Below are positions 7,440-15,801 of a stretch of 64,000 nucleotides of DNA, piece by piece. Position numbers and translations under genes: made by a program. The DNA lies in NCBI GenBank assembly GCA_963762545.1, contig CAVXLC010000001.1, positions 62,001 to 126,000 on the forward strand, given 5' to 3'. Position 1 is the stretch's first letter; each line of letters opens with the position of its first letter. The notes beneath the pieces are model-generated. The model did no database searches. It saw nothing but the letters and a program-made list of their open reading frames with translations, and was not told the DNA's origin. This DNA is from JABFSM01 sp963762545 (GTDB lineage: Bacteria > Gemmatimonadota > Gemmatimonadetes > Gemmatimonadales > GWC2-71-9).

Positions 7440-9608
7440 ATGCCCCGAATCGTCTTCCTGCTGGTTGCCTCCGCCGCCTGCGCGTCCAGCCAGGCCGCCG
7501 ACAGCAACCTCGCGCGCTGGGAACAGCAGGCCCGCAACGTCACCATCGTACGGGACGACTGGGGCATCGCGCATATCCATGGCAAGACCGACGCCGACGC
7601 CGTCTTCGGACTGATCTACGCCCAGGCCGAGGACGACTTCAACCGGGTGGAAACCAATTACCTGAACGCGATGGGACGGCTGGCGGAGGCCGAGGGCGAG
7701 TCCGCGATTTACCAGGACCTCAGGATGAAGCTGTTCATCGACCCCGACAGCATGAAGGCCATGTACGCCGCGAGCCCCGAGTGGCTCAAGGCGCTGATGA
7801 ACGGCTGGGCCGACGGACTCAATTTCTTTCTGGCCCGGCATCCGGAGGTCAAGCCCAGGGTCATCACCCATTTCGAGCCGTGGATGGCGCTGACCTTCAG
7901 CGAGGGGAGCATCGGCGGCGACATCGAAACCGTGTCGGTGAAAGGGCTGGAGGCCTTCTACGGCAATCGGGTGGTGAGCCAGGTGCTGGACGACGGCGGC
8001 GGCGTTCCTCCGGAGCCCAGCGGATCCAACGGATTCGCCATCGCGCCGTCGAACACCGCGTCGCACCACGCGCTGCTGCTGATCAACCCGCACACCTCCT
8101 TCTTCTTTCGCTCCGAAGTCCAGGTGACCAGCGACGAGGGCCTCAACGCCTACGGCGCGGTGACCTGGGGCCAGTTCTTCGTCTACCAGGGCTTCAACGA
8201 CCGGGTGGGCTGGATGCACACTTCGAGCGGCGTCGACAACATCGATGAATACGCCGAGACCGTGGTGCAGAAGGACTCGGCCTACTCCTACCGGTATGGA
8301 AAGGAAGAGCGCCCGGTCACGGCCACGCGGATCACCGTGCCCTACAAGACCGCCGCCGGCATGGCCCAGAAGGTCTTTACCGTCTACCGGACCCATCATG
8401 GACCGGTGGTGCGCGAGGCCGGCGGCAAGTGGATCACGGTCCGGCTGATGCAGGAGCCGCTCAAGGCGCTGACCCAGTCGTATACCCGCACCAAGGCCCG
8501 GGACTACCGATCGTTCCGCGCCACCATGGAGCTGCACACCAATTCTTCCAACAACACGATCTTCGCCGACGCCGACGGCGACATCGCCTACTTCCACGCC
8601 AACTTCATCCCGAAGCGCGATACCCGCTTCGACTGGACCAAGCCGGTGGACGGCAGCGATCCAGCCACCGAGTGGAAGGGGATTCACTCGATCGACGAGA
8701 GTCCCAATCTGCTCAACCCGCCCAACGGCTGGCTCTACAACACCAATAACTGGCCCTACTCGGCGGCGGGCCCCAACAGCCCCAGGAAGGCCGACTACCC
8801 GGCGTACATGGAGCGGGGCGTCGAGAATCCGCGGGGGATTCATGCCATCCGGGTGCTGCAGGGCAAGAAGGACTTCACGCTCGCCTCGCTCAGGGACGCG
8901 GCATTCGACAGCTACCTCACGGCTTTCGCCGACCTGATACCGACCCTGATCGCCGCGTACGACCAGACGCCGGCCGGCAACCCGCTCAAGGCCAAGGTAG
9001 CCGACCAGATCGAGCTGCTCCGGCAGTGGGACTACCGCTGGTCGGCCGCCTCGGTGCCGACCTCGCTGGCGGTGTTCTGGGGCGAGGAGATGTGGCGGCG
9101 GGTCCGCAAGGACGCCGAAGCGGAGGAGATGTCGGTGTACGAGTATGTCGCGAAGAAGACGCCGGCCAGCCAGAAGCTCGAGGCGCTGGCCGCGGCGTCC
9201 GACAAGCTCGCCGCCGATTTCGGAAGCTGGAAGACCCCCTGGGGCGACATCAACCGGTTCCAGCGCCTGACCGACGACATCGTCCACCCGTTCAACGATT
9301 CGGGTCCCAGCATCCCGGTTCCCTTCACGTCGTCGCAGTGGGGCTCGCTGGCCTCGTTCGGGGCGCGCCCGTACAAGGGCTCGAAGAAGATCTACGGCAC
9401 CAGCGGGAACAGCTTCGTGGCGATGGTGGAGTTCGGCGACAGCGTGCATGCGCGGGCGGTCACCGCCGGCGGGGAAAGCGGCAATCCCGCCTCGCCCCAT
9501 TTCAACGATCAGGCGGTGCGGTACAGCACCGGAAACCTCCGCGAGGTGTACTTCTATCCGTCCCAGCTCAAGGGGCACACCGAGCGGGAGTACCATCCGG
9601 GCAACTGA
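7440..9608 (+). CDS. Penicillin acylase family hydrolase (Ntn-type)
   Basis: 722 residues. A signal peptide (to about SSQAADS) sends it out of the cytoplasm. The alpha-chain region has VRDDWGIAHIHGKTDADAVFG, typical of the family. The self-cleaving N-terminal nucleophile is Ser196 in the GSNGFAIAPS motif, followed by LLINPHTSF, as in acyl-homoserine-lactone acylases and cephalosporin acylases. The beta chain contains the conserved NTNNWPYS segment and a C-terminal GESGNPASPHFNDQ motif. It hydrolyses an amide bond in an acylated amine; the natural substrate (beta-lactam, AHL or other N-acyl compound) cannot be decided. A cupin gene follows after 26 bases, probably on the same transcript. Confidence 0.9.
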   Translation: MPRIVFLLVASAACASSQAADSNLARWEQQARNVTIVRDDWGIAHIHGKTDADAVFGLIYAQAEDDFNRVETNYLNAMGRLAEAEGESAIYQDLRMKLFIDPDSMKAMYAASPEWLKALMNGWADGLNFFLARHPEVKPRVITHFEPWMALTFSEGSIGGDIETVSVKGLEAFYGNRVVSQVLDDGGGVPPEPSGSNGFAIAPSNTASHHALLLINPHTSFFFRSEVQVTSDEGLNAYGAVTWGQFFVYQGFNDRVGWMHTSSGVDNIDEYAETVVQKDSAYSYRYGKEERPVTATRITVPYKTAAGMAQKVFTVYRTHHGPVVREAGGKWITVRLMQEPLKALTQSYTRTKARDYRSFRATMELHTNSSNNTIFADADGDIAYFHANFIPKRDTRFDWTKPVDGSDPATEWKGIHSIDESPNLLNPPNGWLYNTNNWPYSAAGPNSPRKADYPAYMERGVENPRGIHAIRVLQGKKDFTLASLRDAAFDSYLTAFADLIPTLIAAYDQTPAGNPLKAKVADQIELLRQWDYRWSAASVPTSLAVFWGEEMWRRVRKDAEAEEMSVYEYVAKKTPASQKLEALAAASDKLAADFGSWKTPWGDINRFQRLTDDIVHPFNDSGPSIPVPFTSSQWGSLASFGARPYKGSKKIYGTSGNSFVAMVEFGDSVHARAVTAGGESGNPASPHFNDQAVRYSTGNLREVYFYPSQLKGHTEREYHPGN

Positions 9609-9634
9609 CGAGGGCAACCCAAGGAGCGCGACCC

Positions 9635-10114
9635 ATGCGTGGCTTCCTCATTGCGGGCCTTCTGGGGGTGAGCGCGGCGTCCGCGGCGGCGCAGCAGCCG
9701 TCGGCGGACTCGGCCAGGATGACGCTATATCCGTCGGGAGAGGTCCAATGGAAAGACGGCCCGGCGTCGCTCCCCAAGGGGGCCAAGATGGCCATCCTGG
9801 AGGGCGATCCGACCCAGCCGGGAGTCTTCACCATGCGGATCAAGTTTCCAGCGGGGTTCAAGGTGGCACCGCACTATCACTCCCAGACCGAGCACGCCAC
9901 CGTGATCTCGGGCGCGCTGCACCTGGGCATGGGGCGAGCGTTCGACAAGAGCGCCATGCGGGTCCTGCCGGTGGGCTCGTTCGGGTACTGGCCGGCCGGC
10001 ACGCCGCACTTCGCCTGGTTCGAGACTGAGACCGTGCTGCAGCTGCACGGACAGGGACCATGGACGGTTACGTACGTGAACCCCGCGGACGACCCCCGGA
10101 AACCGGCGCCGTAA
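9635..10114 (+). CDS. Secreted cupin-domain protein
   Basis: 159 residues with a signal peptide (MRGFLIAGLLGVSAASAAAQQ). A single cupin barrel follows: motif 1 is FKVAPHYHSQTEHATVISGAL with three potential metal ligands (His, His, Glu/His), and motif 2 is GSFGYWPAGTPHFAW. ATG 9635 follows an AAGGAG. The likely role is a small periplasmic metal-dependent or sugar-binding cupin of unknown substrate. Its 3' end overlaps the convergent CDP-alcohol transferase gene by 47 bases. Confidence 0.85.
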   Translation: MRGFLIAGLLGVSAASAAAQQPSADSARMTLYPSGEVQWKDGPASLPKGAKMAILEGDPTQPGVFTMRIKFPAGFKVAPHYHSQTEHATVISGALHLGMGRAFDKSAMRVLPVGSFGYWPAGTPHFAWFETETVLQLHGQGPWTVTYVNPADDPRKPAP

Positions 10115-10733
10115 CGCGACCCCCGCCGCTCGATCCCCAGTAGTGGCGGGCCGAGTGCACGATGACGGGCACCCCCCGAAGCACACAGAAGCCGACGGCG
10201 ATCCAGGCGATGACCCGGAGCGCGGCCGTCATGCCGGGCACCACACCGGCCCATCCCATTCCCTGGAGACCGCCGAACGCCTGCGCCAGTGCCAGGCCGC
10301 AGAAGGTGACGGTCTTGGCGATCGAATACCCGACCCGCATGACCGTCGAGCCCACCAGAAACCGGCCCAGCGACGTCTCGTGCTGGGCAAACGGCGCTGT
10401 CCCCTGCTTTATGCCGATGCTCCGAAAGGCGTCGGTGAGCGTGGTCCGAGCAATGACGATGAGCGGTATCGCCAGGGGAATCAGCCCCAGGTCGGCGAAA
10501 CAGAGCCACAGCACCAGCTCGTAGGTCCGGTCGGCGGCGATGTCGAGGACGCTGCCGAACAGGCTGGTCTGCCCCGTCTTCCGGGCCACCATGCCGTCCA
10601 CCGTATCGAGCATGAGGCCAAGGAACAGCAGCCCCGCGCCGGCCAACCGGATCGGGGCCGACCCCTGGTACAGAATCAGGATGTTGAGCAGCAGGAGCGG
10701 GAATCGGGAGAGGGTGATCCAGTTGGCCAGCAT
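10068..10733 (-). CDS. CDP-alcohol phosphatidyltransferase family protein
   Basis: 221 residues, reverse strand. Contains the full family signature D-x2-DG-x2-AR-x8-G-x3-D-x3-D, read as LDTVDGMVAR and then FGSVLDIAAD. This binds CDP-diacylglycerol and metal for transfer of a phosphatidyl group to an alcohol. About five to six membrane segments are visible. The alcohol (glycerol phosphate, inositol phosphate or other) cannot be told. The last 47 bases overlap the 3' end of the cupin gene on the other strand, and the C-terminal tail (GGGRVTAPVSGGRPRGSRT) is low-complexity and may be dispensable. Confidence 0.88.
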   Translation of the reverse strand: MLANWITLSRFPLLLLNILILYQGSAPIRLAGAGLLFLGLMLDTVDGMVARKTGQTSLFGSVLDIAADRTYELVLWLCFADLGLIPLAIPLIVIARTTLTDAFRSIGIKQGTAPFAQHETSLGRFLVGSTVMRVGYSIAKTVTFCGLALAQAFGGLQGMGWAGVVPGMTAALRVIAWIAVGFCVLRGVPVIVHSARHYWGSSGGGRVTAPVSGGRPRGSRT

Positions 10734-10850
10734 GGCGCACCTCGGTTCAGAGAGCTGACTACAAGAACGCCTGGAGCCGTGACCCCGGCGTGACCTTGGC
10801 CCGGGCTGGCGGGGCGGCGCGCGTTATGTTGGCCCCATGGGGAGGCGCTC

Positions 10851-11387
10851 ATGAACCAGCACCTCGGGGCCGCATGGCTCGCGGTCCGCAGCCTGATCTG
10901 GACCGGGCTCCTTCCCGGCGTCCAGGCCGGATACCTCCCGTGGCGCTTCTTCGGACTCAGGGAGGCGCACCCCCAGTTGGGGAACCCCGTCGACCTGCTC
11001 GGCCTCGCCTTGATGTTCGCCGGAACGGCGCTGCTCGCGGCCTGCATCGTGGAATTCGCGCGCTCCGGGCACGGCACCCTCTCTCCCGCCGATCCGCCCA
11101 AGGAGCTCGTGGTGCAGGGACTGTATCGCTTCGTGCGGAATCCGATGTATCTGGGGGTGATCACGATCCTGATCGGCGAATGTCTGGTCACCCGGTCGTG
11201 GTCCATGCTGGAATTCACCGGAGCCTGGATCGTGGTGGTGAACCTGTTCATTGTGGGCTACGAAGAACCCACGCTGCGCCGGGAGTTCGGTGCGCCCTAC
11301 GAGCGGTACGTGCGGGAGGTGGGCCGGTGGATGCCTTCGCTTCGCCCCGCGAATCCCGATCGGACTGGCCGGCGGGGGCCCGTATGA
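10851..11387 (+). CDS. Isoprenylcysteine carboxylmethyltransferase-like membrane methyltransferase
   Basis: 178 residues with four to five membrane helices. The C-terminal half carries the ICMT/PEMT signature GLYRFVRNPMYLGV and then EEPTLRREFGAPYERYVREVGRWMP. Bacterial members are usually annotated as isoprenylcysteine methyltransferase family but have unknown substrates, possibly lipids. GGAGG lies just upstream of the ATG. It is transcribed away from the CDP-alcohol transferase. Confidence 0.87.
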   Translation: MNQHLGAAWLAVRSLIWTGLLPGVQAGYLPWRFFGLREAHPQLGNPVDLLGLALMFAGTALLAACIVEFARSGHGTLSPADPPKELVVQGLYRFVRNPMYLGVITILIGECLVTRSWSMLEFTGAWIVVVNLFIVGYEEPTLRREFGAPYERYVREVGRWMPSLRPANPDRTGRRGPV

Positions 11388-11442
11388 TGAGCCCGGGCGG
11401 TGTCCCCCCGGAAGATCCCGCGCTACTTTGGAGGGAGGCACC

Positions 11443-11847
11443 GTGAAGACTCATGCGAGTGGGACCTTCGAGGTCAAGCTCGGCCCGTTGCCCACGTCGG
11501 ACTCGAGCGAGGGCTCGCCGCTCGCGAGGATGTCCATCGACAAGCAGCTCCACGGCGACCTCGACGCCACCAGCAAGGGCGAGATGCTCGCGGCCGGGAC
11601 GGCGGTCAGGGGCTCGGCGGGATACGTGGCCATCGAGCGGGTGACCGGCACGCTCCACGGCCGGAGCGGAAGCTTCGTGCTGCAGCACCACGCCACGATG
11701 ACGCGGGGAGCGCCGCAGCTCGACATCATCGTGGTCCCCGATTCGGGCACCGGCGAGCTGACCGGCCTCACCGGCACGATGATGATCACGATCACCGACG
11801 GAAAGCACTCCTACCAATTCGAATACGCGCTCGGGGGCACTCCCTGA
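11443..11847 (+). CDS. DUF3224 domain protein
   Basis: 134 residues from GTG 11443, preceded by GGAGGGAG. The pattern (KTHASGTFEVKLGPL, SIDKQLHGDLDATSKGEML, YVAIERVTGTLHGRSGSFVLQH, then GTGELTGLTGTM) is the DUF3224 beta-barrel, a calycin-like single-domain protein of unknown function. No signal peptide, so it is cytoplasmic. It lies in a chain of short same-strand genes from 10851 to 13066. Confidence 0.88.
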   Translation: MKTHASGTFEVKLGPLPTSDSSEGSPLARMSIDKQLHGDLDATSKGEMLAAGTAVRGSAGYVAIERVTGTLHGRSGSFVLQHHATMTRGAPQLDIIVVPDSGTGELTGLTGTMMITITDGKHSYQFEYALGGTP

Positions 11848-11894
11848 CACCGGTCCGCCCTGCGGCGGCCCAGGGGAGCGGCGAAGGAGGAAGC

Positions 11895-12164
11895 ATGGGA
11901 AAGCGCAGGCAGGTCTACGAGTCGGCGGACATCACCGTCACCTTCGAGCCGGGGCTCTGCATCCATTCGGGCCGGTGCGTGCGCGGGCTCCCGGCGGTGT
12001 TCGACGTGGGGCGCAAGCGGTGGGTCCGGCCCGAGGCCGCCACGCGGGCGGAGGTGGCGGCCCAGATCGGCCGCTGCCCTTCCGGCGCCCTGAAATGGTA
12101 TGCTCCGGGCCAGCTCCTACCGGTCCTTCCCGGGCAGGATGACGAGCACGACCGTGGGACGTGA
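11895..12164 (+). CDS. Divergent 4Fe-4S mono-cluster protein (Fer4_19/YjdI-like)
   Basis: 89 residues, start ATG 11895 after GGAGG. The Cys pattern CIHSGRC near residue 25-31 and IGRCPSGALKW near residue 61-70, with FDVGRKRWVRP between, matches the YjdI-type mono-cluster ferredoxin domain. It probably binds one iron-sulfur cluster with three Cys and another ligand and carries electrons or senses redox state. The C-terminal tail is acidic and specific to this protein. YjdI-like proteins are often near GNAT proteins; here a GNAT gene lies about 1.5 kb downstream. Confidence 0.85.
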   Translation: MGKRRQVYESADITVTFEPGLCIHSGRCVRGLPAVFDVGRKRWVRPEAATRAEVAAQIGRCPSGALKWYAPGQLLPVLPGQDDEHDRGT

Positions 12165-12170
12165 GATCCG

Positions 12171-12545
12171 GTGATCACCGTCGCGCTGCTACTCATTCTG
12201 CTCGGCCTGTCCTGGTTCATACTTGCGGGCTTCCAGGTCGGATCGCTGACGGCGCTCGAGCGGATCTACCTCTGGCTCAGCCCGGTGCCGGTCCTCCTCG
12301 TCGTCGGCGTGTCCATCGCGGTCACGGTGCTCCGGCTGGATAGCGCCTCCACCCGGGTGTGGAGCAGCCGGCTGAGCGCCGCCGGGGTCTGGATGAGCGT
12401 CGCGATGATCCTCGCCGGCCTGGCCCTCATGGGGCGGCGTCACGGGAGGGGCCATACTCGGGAGGGACGGCTTGTCGCGGGACTCTTTCTGGCCGGCATT
12501 CCCGCCCTGCTCACGGCAATCGTCGTCCTGCTCTACCGCCTCTGA
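12171..12545 (+). CDS. Four-helix membrane protein of unknown function
   Basis: 124 residues, GTG start 6 bases after the ferredoxin stop. Four hydrophobic segments are seen at about residues 3-22, 34-53, 70-87 and 102-122. No recognisable motif. The spacing suggests the same transcript as the ferredoxin-like gene, so it might be a membrane partner for it, though that is only positional inference. Confidence 0.65.
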   Translation: MITVALLLILLGLSWFILAGFQVGSLTALERIYLWLSPVPVLLVVGVSIAVTVLRLDSASTRVWSSRLSAAGVWMSVAMILAGLALMGRRHGRGHTREGRLVAGLFLAGIPALLTAIVVLLYRL

Positions 12546-12637
12546 GCCGGGCCCGACCCGCGCATTGCCGCGGCCGGTCGCGCGGTTCATCTTGTCAGGG
12601 TACCCCACCGTCACCCTGAACCCGAGGCTCGAACCCC

Positions 12638-13066
12638 ATGATCAATCGCAAAGCCGACGCGCGGTGGGAAGGCACCCTGCGCGAGGGCCGAGGCACTATT
12701 CGGCTGGGCAGCGGCGCCTTCGAAGGCCCCTACTCGTTCGGCACCCGCTTCGAGGGCGCTCCGGGAACCAACCCCGAGGAGCTGCTCGGCGCCGCGCACG
12801 CGGGTTGTTTCACCATGGCCCTCTCGATGATGCTCACCAACGCGGGCCATCCGCCGGCCAGCCTCGAGACCACCGCGACGGTACACCTGGACAAGGTGGG
12901 AGAAGGGTTTGCCATCACCGGCATCGACCTGGTGACCCGGGGGCGGGTGCCCGGGCAGACCCAGGCGGAATTCCAGCGCATGGCGGAAGACGCCAAGGTC
13001 AACTGTATTGTTTCCAAGGCCCTGGCCGCGGTGCCGATGAAACTCCAGGCCACGCTGGCCGGGTAG
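12638..13066 (+). CDS. OsmC family peroxiredoxin-like protein
   Basis: 142 residues. OsmC proteins reduce organic hydroperoxides with two Cys; both are present, in AAHAGCFTMALS and in KVNCIVSKAL. The N-terminal RKADARWEGTLREGRGTI and the NPEELLGAAHA motif are typical of the OsmC (rather than Ohr) branch. Cytoplasmic. Together with glutathione peroxidase (14558) and MsrB (29790) it belongs to the oxidant-defence genes of this window. A GC-rich hairpin lies about 30 bases after its stop. Confidence 0.92.
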   Translation: MINRKADARWEGTLREGRGTIRLGSGAFEGPYSFGTRFEGAPGTNPEELLGAAHAGCFTMALSMMLTNAGHPPASLETTATVHLDKVGEGFAITGIDLVTRGRVPGQTQAEFQRMAEDAKVNCIVSKALAAVPMKLQATLAG

Positions 13067-13097
13067 TCTCGTCGGGGGAGTCACGGCTGACTTGCGC

Positions 13098-13115
13098 GGG
13101 GCCCTCGCGGGCCCC
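13098..13115 (+). terminator. GC-rich hairpin after the OsmC gene
   Basis: A perfect 7-bp stem (13098-13104 pairs with 13109-13115) with a 4-base loop, TCGC. No T-run follows, so it is a weak intrinsic terminator or an mRNA-end hairpin for the osmC transcript. Confidence 0.35.
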
Positions 13116-13141
13116 AGCATTCAGGCGTGCGAGACTCCTCG

Positions 13142-13618
13142 ATGTCCCGGCGCTCCTGGCGCCTGCTGATCCCGCTGGCCGCGGCCTGCGGATATGTCAC
13201 CGGCACGACGACCGATGCCAGTCTGAACGTCTCGTTCTTCGGTTCGGATCCGGTGCTGCTTCCCGTGGTCGTTCAGCTCCAGATCCAGAGCCCGCATCGT
13301 TCGTATCTCTGGATCGGCGGCACCGCGGCGACCTCGGCGAATCCCCAGAACTTCAATCCCGTCGGCCTGCAGGCGGATGACAGCCTCACGGCCGTGGCCA
13401 CCATCCAGACGCCGCAAGGCGTGGAGTTGGTCCGGGCGACGACCGGGTTCCGGGTGCAATCCCGCTTTCAATATGGGATCGGCTTCCAGGCCGGTGGGCC
13501 CAACCCCGATGCCGGCGCGGTTTGTCACCAATCCACCACCAAGGTTCCCATTCCCGGTTTTCCGGGAGACACGCTCTTCCTCTGGACCACGGCCCTTCCC
13601 CTGGACGCGGTCTGCTAG
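13142..13618 (+). CDS. Secreted or lipoprotein-like protein of unknown function
   Basis: 158 residues from ATG 13142 (a GTG at 13127 is the other option). The N-terminus MSRRSWRLLIPLAAACGYV resembles a signal peptide ending at a Cys, although the -3 residue is Ala rather than Leu, so lipidation is plausible but not certain. The rest is beta-rich: LQIQSPHRSYLWIGGTAA, DDSLTAVATIQTPQG. A Cys pair (VCHQ near 130, VC at the C-terminus) could be disulfide-linked. No family recognised. Confidence 0.55.
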   Translation: MSRRSWRLLIPLAAACGYVTGTTTDASLNVSFFGSDPVLLPVVVQLQIQSPHRSYLWIGGTAATSANPQNFNPVGLQADDSLTAVATIQTPQGVELVRATTGFRVQSRFQYGIGFQAGGPNPDAGAVCHQSTTKVPIPGFPGDTLFLWTTALPLDAVC

Positions 13619-13653
13619 CAGTCACTCCGCGGAAGCCGTCCGACCCGGACCAC

Positions 13654-14175
13654 ATGACCAGCCCTGCCATCCGCCGCGGCACTCCGGCCGACGCGCCAGC
13701 CCTGGCCCGGTTCGCGGCGCGAACCTTCGAGGAGACCTTCGGCTCCGCCAACGATCCCGCCCACCTCGCGGAACATCTCGGCACCGCCTACGGCATCCCG
13801 CAGCAGCGGCGCGAACTCTCCGATCCGGATTGGGTGACGCTGCTGATCGAAGCCGACGGCACCCTGGCCGGATATGCGCAGGTCCGCCGCCATCCGCCGC
13901 CGCCCTGCGTGACGGGACCCGCGCCGGTGGAGCTGGCGCGGTTCTACGTGGACCGGCTCTGGCACGGAAGCGGCCTGGCCGCCCGGCTGATGGCGGCGGC
14001 GGTGGACGCGGCCGCCGGGCTCGGCGGGCGGACCCTCTGGCTCGGAGTATGGGAACGGAATCCCCGCGCGATCGCCTTCTACACCAAGAGCGGGTTCTCC
14101 GACGTCGGGTCGACGGAATTCTTCGTCGGGCCGGACCGCCAGACCGATCGCGTGCTGGTGAAGGAGATCGAATGA
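13654..14175 (+). CDS. GNAT family N-acetyltransferase
   Basis: 173 residues, start ATG 13654. Motif A with the acetyl-CoA loop is seen as FYVDRLWHGSGLAARLM; the C-terminal motif B is LWLGVWERNPRAIAFYTKSGF, which is strongly characteristic. The beginning (IRRGTPADAPALARFAARTF) is also typical. The acceptor substrate is unknown. Its stop overlaps the start of the truncated beta-lactamase gene by 4 bases (ATGA). Confidence 0.9.
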   Translation: MTSPAIRRGTPADAPALARFAARTFEETFGSANDPAHLAEHLGTAYGIPQQRRELSDPDWVTLLIEADGTLAGYAQVRRHPPPPCVTGPAPVELARFYVDRLWHGSGLAARLMAAAVDAAAGLGGRTLWLGVWERNPRAIAFYTKSGFSDVGSTEFFVGPDRQTDRVLVKEIE

Positions 14176-14561
14176 TCGACGGGGCCGCCCCCTGGCTCGT
14201 CGGCCTCGCGTCGTGTCCGCTCGGCGGCCTCCGTGCCACCATCGATTCGCTGGCCCGCAGTATCGACGGCCGCATCGGGGTCGCGGCCACGGTGATCGAA
14301 ACCGACGAGACCGTATCGGTGCGGGGCGCCGCCAGGTTTCCGATGCAGAGCGTGTACAAGCTGCCCATCGCGATGGCGGTCCTCGCCCGGGTCGACCGCG
14401 GGCTGCTCCGCCTCGACCAGCTCGTTCCGGTCGACAGCGCGGATATCGCGCCGGTGCACAGCCCGATCACCGAGCTGCATCCGAGGGGCGGCATCATCCT
14501 GACGGTGCGTGAGCTCCTTCGCGGCGCCATCGTCGAGAGCGACGGGCCGCGGTCTCTATGA
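14172..14561 (+). pseudogene. Class A beta-lactamase-like gene, 3'-truncated
   Basis: 129 residues. The N-terminal half of a class A beta-lactamase fold is clear: RFPMQSVYKLPIAMAVL contains the SxxK with Ser60 and Lys63, followed by VDRGLLRLDQ, HSPITELHPRGG and LTVRELLRGAIVESDG, where S123-D124-G125 matches the SDN motif. The protein then ends after PRSL, so the Glu166 loop and the KTG strand are missing and it cannot be an active lactamase. The stop overlaps the start of the glutathione peroxidase gene (ATGA). The downstream reading frame begins TAAD, the tetrapeptide often following SDN in this family, so the end may mark a small deletion or frameshift plus loss of the rest. It could also be a stable short protein. 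Confidence 0.65.
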
Positions 14562-15061
14562 CGGCCGCCGATTCCGCCACGACGCGCATCTACGAGTACT
14601 CGGCGCGCACCATTACCGGTGAGCCGGTTTCGCTTTCCATCTATCGCGGGAAGGTCTGCCTCATCGTGAACGTCGCGAGCGAATGCGGCTTCACACCCCA
14701 ATACCGGGGGCTCGAGGAGCTCTATCAGCGACACCAGATCCGGGGATTCGTGGTCCTCGGTTTTCCCTGCAACCAGTTCGGAGGGCAGGAGCCGGGCGAC
14801 GAGGGTGCGATCCAGGCCTTCTGCAGCGCGAATTTCGGGGTCACCTTTCCGCTCTTCGCCAAGATCGACGTCAAGGGGCCCGCGGCACATCCGCTGTTCC
14901 GGCATCTCACGTCCCGCCGGCGAGGCCTCCTGGGCACCCGCGCGATCAAGTGGAACTTCACCAAATTCCTGGTGGACCGGACCGGCCTGGTGCGGCACCG
15001 CTTCGGGCCGCGGACCCCGCCCGCCCAGCTCGAGCCCGCCATCGTGGCGCTGCTGGGTTAG
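14558..15061 (+). CDS. Glutathione peroxidase (Cys type)
   Basis: 167 residues. The peroxidatic residue is Cys43 in NVASECGFTPQY (codon TGC, not a Sec UGA). The conserved GFPCNQFGGQEPG (Gln and second Cys) and KWNFTKFLVDRTG (Trp, Asn) complete the active site. This Cys-type enzyme more likely uses thioredoxin as reductant. The homologous part begins near residue 10 (RIYEYSARTITGEPVSL); the first nine residues overlap the end of the truncated lactamase and are probably not part of the fold. Its start overlaps that gene's stop, so translation is coupled to it. Confidence 0.93.
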   Translation: MTAADSATTRIYEYSARTITGEPVSLSIYRGKVCLIVNVASECGFTPQYRGLEELYQRHQIRGFVVLGFPCNQFGGQEPGDEGAIQAFCSANFGVTFPLFAKIDVKGPAAHPLFRHLTSRRRGLLGTRAIKWNFTKFLVDRTGLVRHRFGPRTPPAQLEPAIVALLG

Positions 15062-15072
15062 GGACCGGGCCG

Positions 15073-15801
15073 GTGACCTGGTTTTTCGCGGCGCTCTTGC
15101 TTGCCGCCATCCTCGCGGGCGCGACCGCATCGGTCGTGGGCTTCGGGATCGGGAGCCTGCTCACGCCGCTGCTGGCCGCGCGCTTCGGAACCGGAGTCGC
15201 GGTCGCCGCGGTGATGATCCCGCACGCAGTGGCCACCGCCTTGCGCTGCTGGCGGCTGCGGGCCCGGATCGACCGGGCGGTGCTGCTGCGCTTCGGCCTC
15301 CTGAGCGCCGCGGGCGGCCTGCTCGGCGCGCTGCTCTATGCCCGGATCGGCGTGCCGGCCCTCACCCGGATTCTGGGAGCGCTGCTGCTGCTCACCGCAC
15401 TGGCGCAACTTTCGGGATGGGCAACCCGCTGGCATCCACACGGGCTGCTGGTGGGCCTGCTCGGTGTCGGCTCGGGATTCTTCGGGGGGCTCGCCGGGAA
15501 TCAGGGCGGTCTGCGATCCGCGGCCCTGGCGGCGTTCGGGCTTTCGCCCGCCGCGTTCGTGGCAACCGCCACGGCCACGGGGCTGCTGGTGGACCTGGCC
15601 CGTGCACCGATCTATCTCGAACGGGCTGGCCCCCAGCTCGTGGCGCTGTGGCAGCCCATCGGGATTGCCGTGGCGGGCGTGGTGCTGGGAACCCTGCTGG
15701 GCGAGCGAATCCTGTTCGGCCTGACGCCGGCCCGGTTCGGCAAAGTCGTCGGGGTCGCGATCGGAATCCTCGGACTCTGGCTTCTCTTCGGAGGCGCATG
15801 A
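15073..15801 (+). CDS. TauE/SafE family sulfite/organic-anion exporter-like membrane protein
   Basis: 242 residues from GTG 15073, with eight predicted membrane segments. The family repeat motif is seen as GFGIGSLLTPLL near the N-terminus and GVGSGFFGGLAGNQGGLRS in the second half. The substrate is unknown. Located between glutathione peroxidase and a DUF1801 gene with 11-base and 4-base (ATGA) junctions, so it is part of one transcript. Confidence 0.88.
   Translation: MTWFFAALLLAAILAGATASVVGFGIGSLLTPLLAARFGTGVAVAAVMIPHAVATALRCWRLRARIDRAVLLRFGLLSAAGGLLGALLYARIGVPALTRILGALLLLTALAQLSGWATRWHPHGLLVGLLGVGSGFFGGLAGNQGGLRSAALAAFGLSPAAFVATATATGLLVDLARAPIYLERAGPQLVALWQPIGIAVAGVVLGTLLGERILFGLTPARFGKVVGVAIGILGLWLLFGGA

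Noticed and set aside
7368..9617. 749-residue reverse-strand open frame across the acylase gene
   Set aside because: Antisense shadow caused by GC-rich codon bias; no domain features, while the forward gene is a clear penicillin-acylase type.
14686..14690. Selenocysteine in glutathione peroxidase or in the CTP-synthase-related protein
   Set aside because: Both active-site codons are TGC (Cys43 and Cys92), not TGA, and I saw no SECIS-like need.
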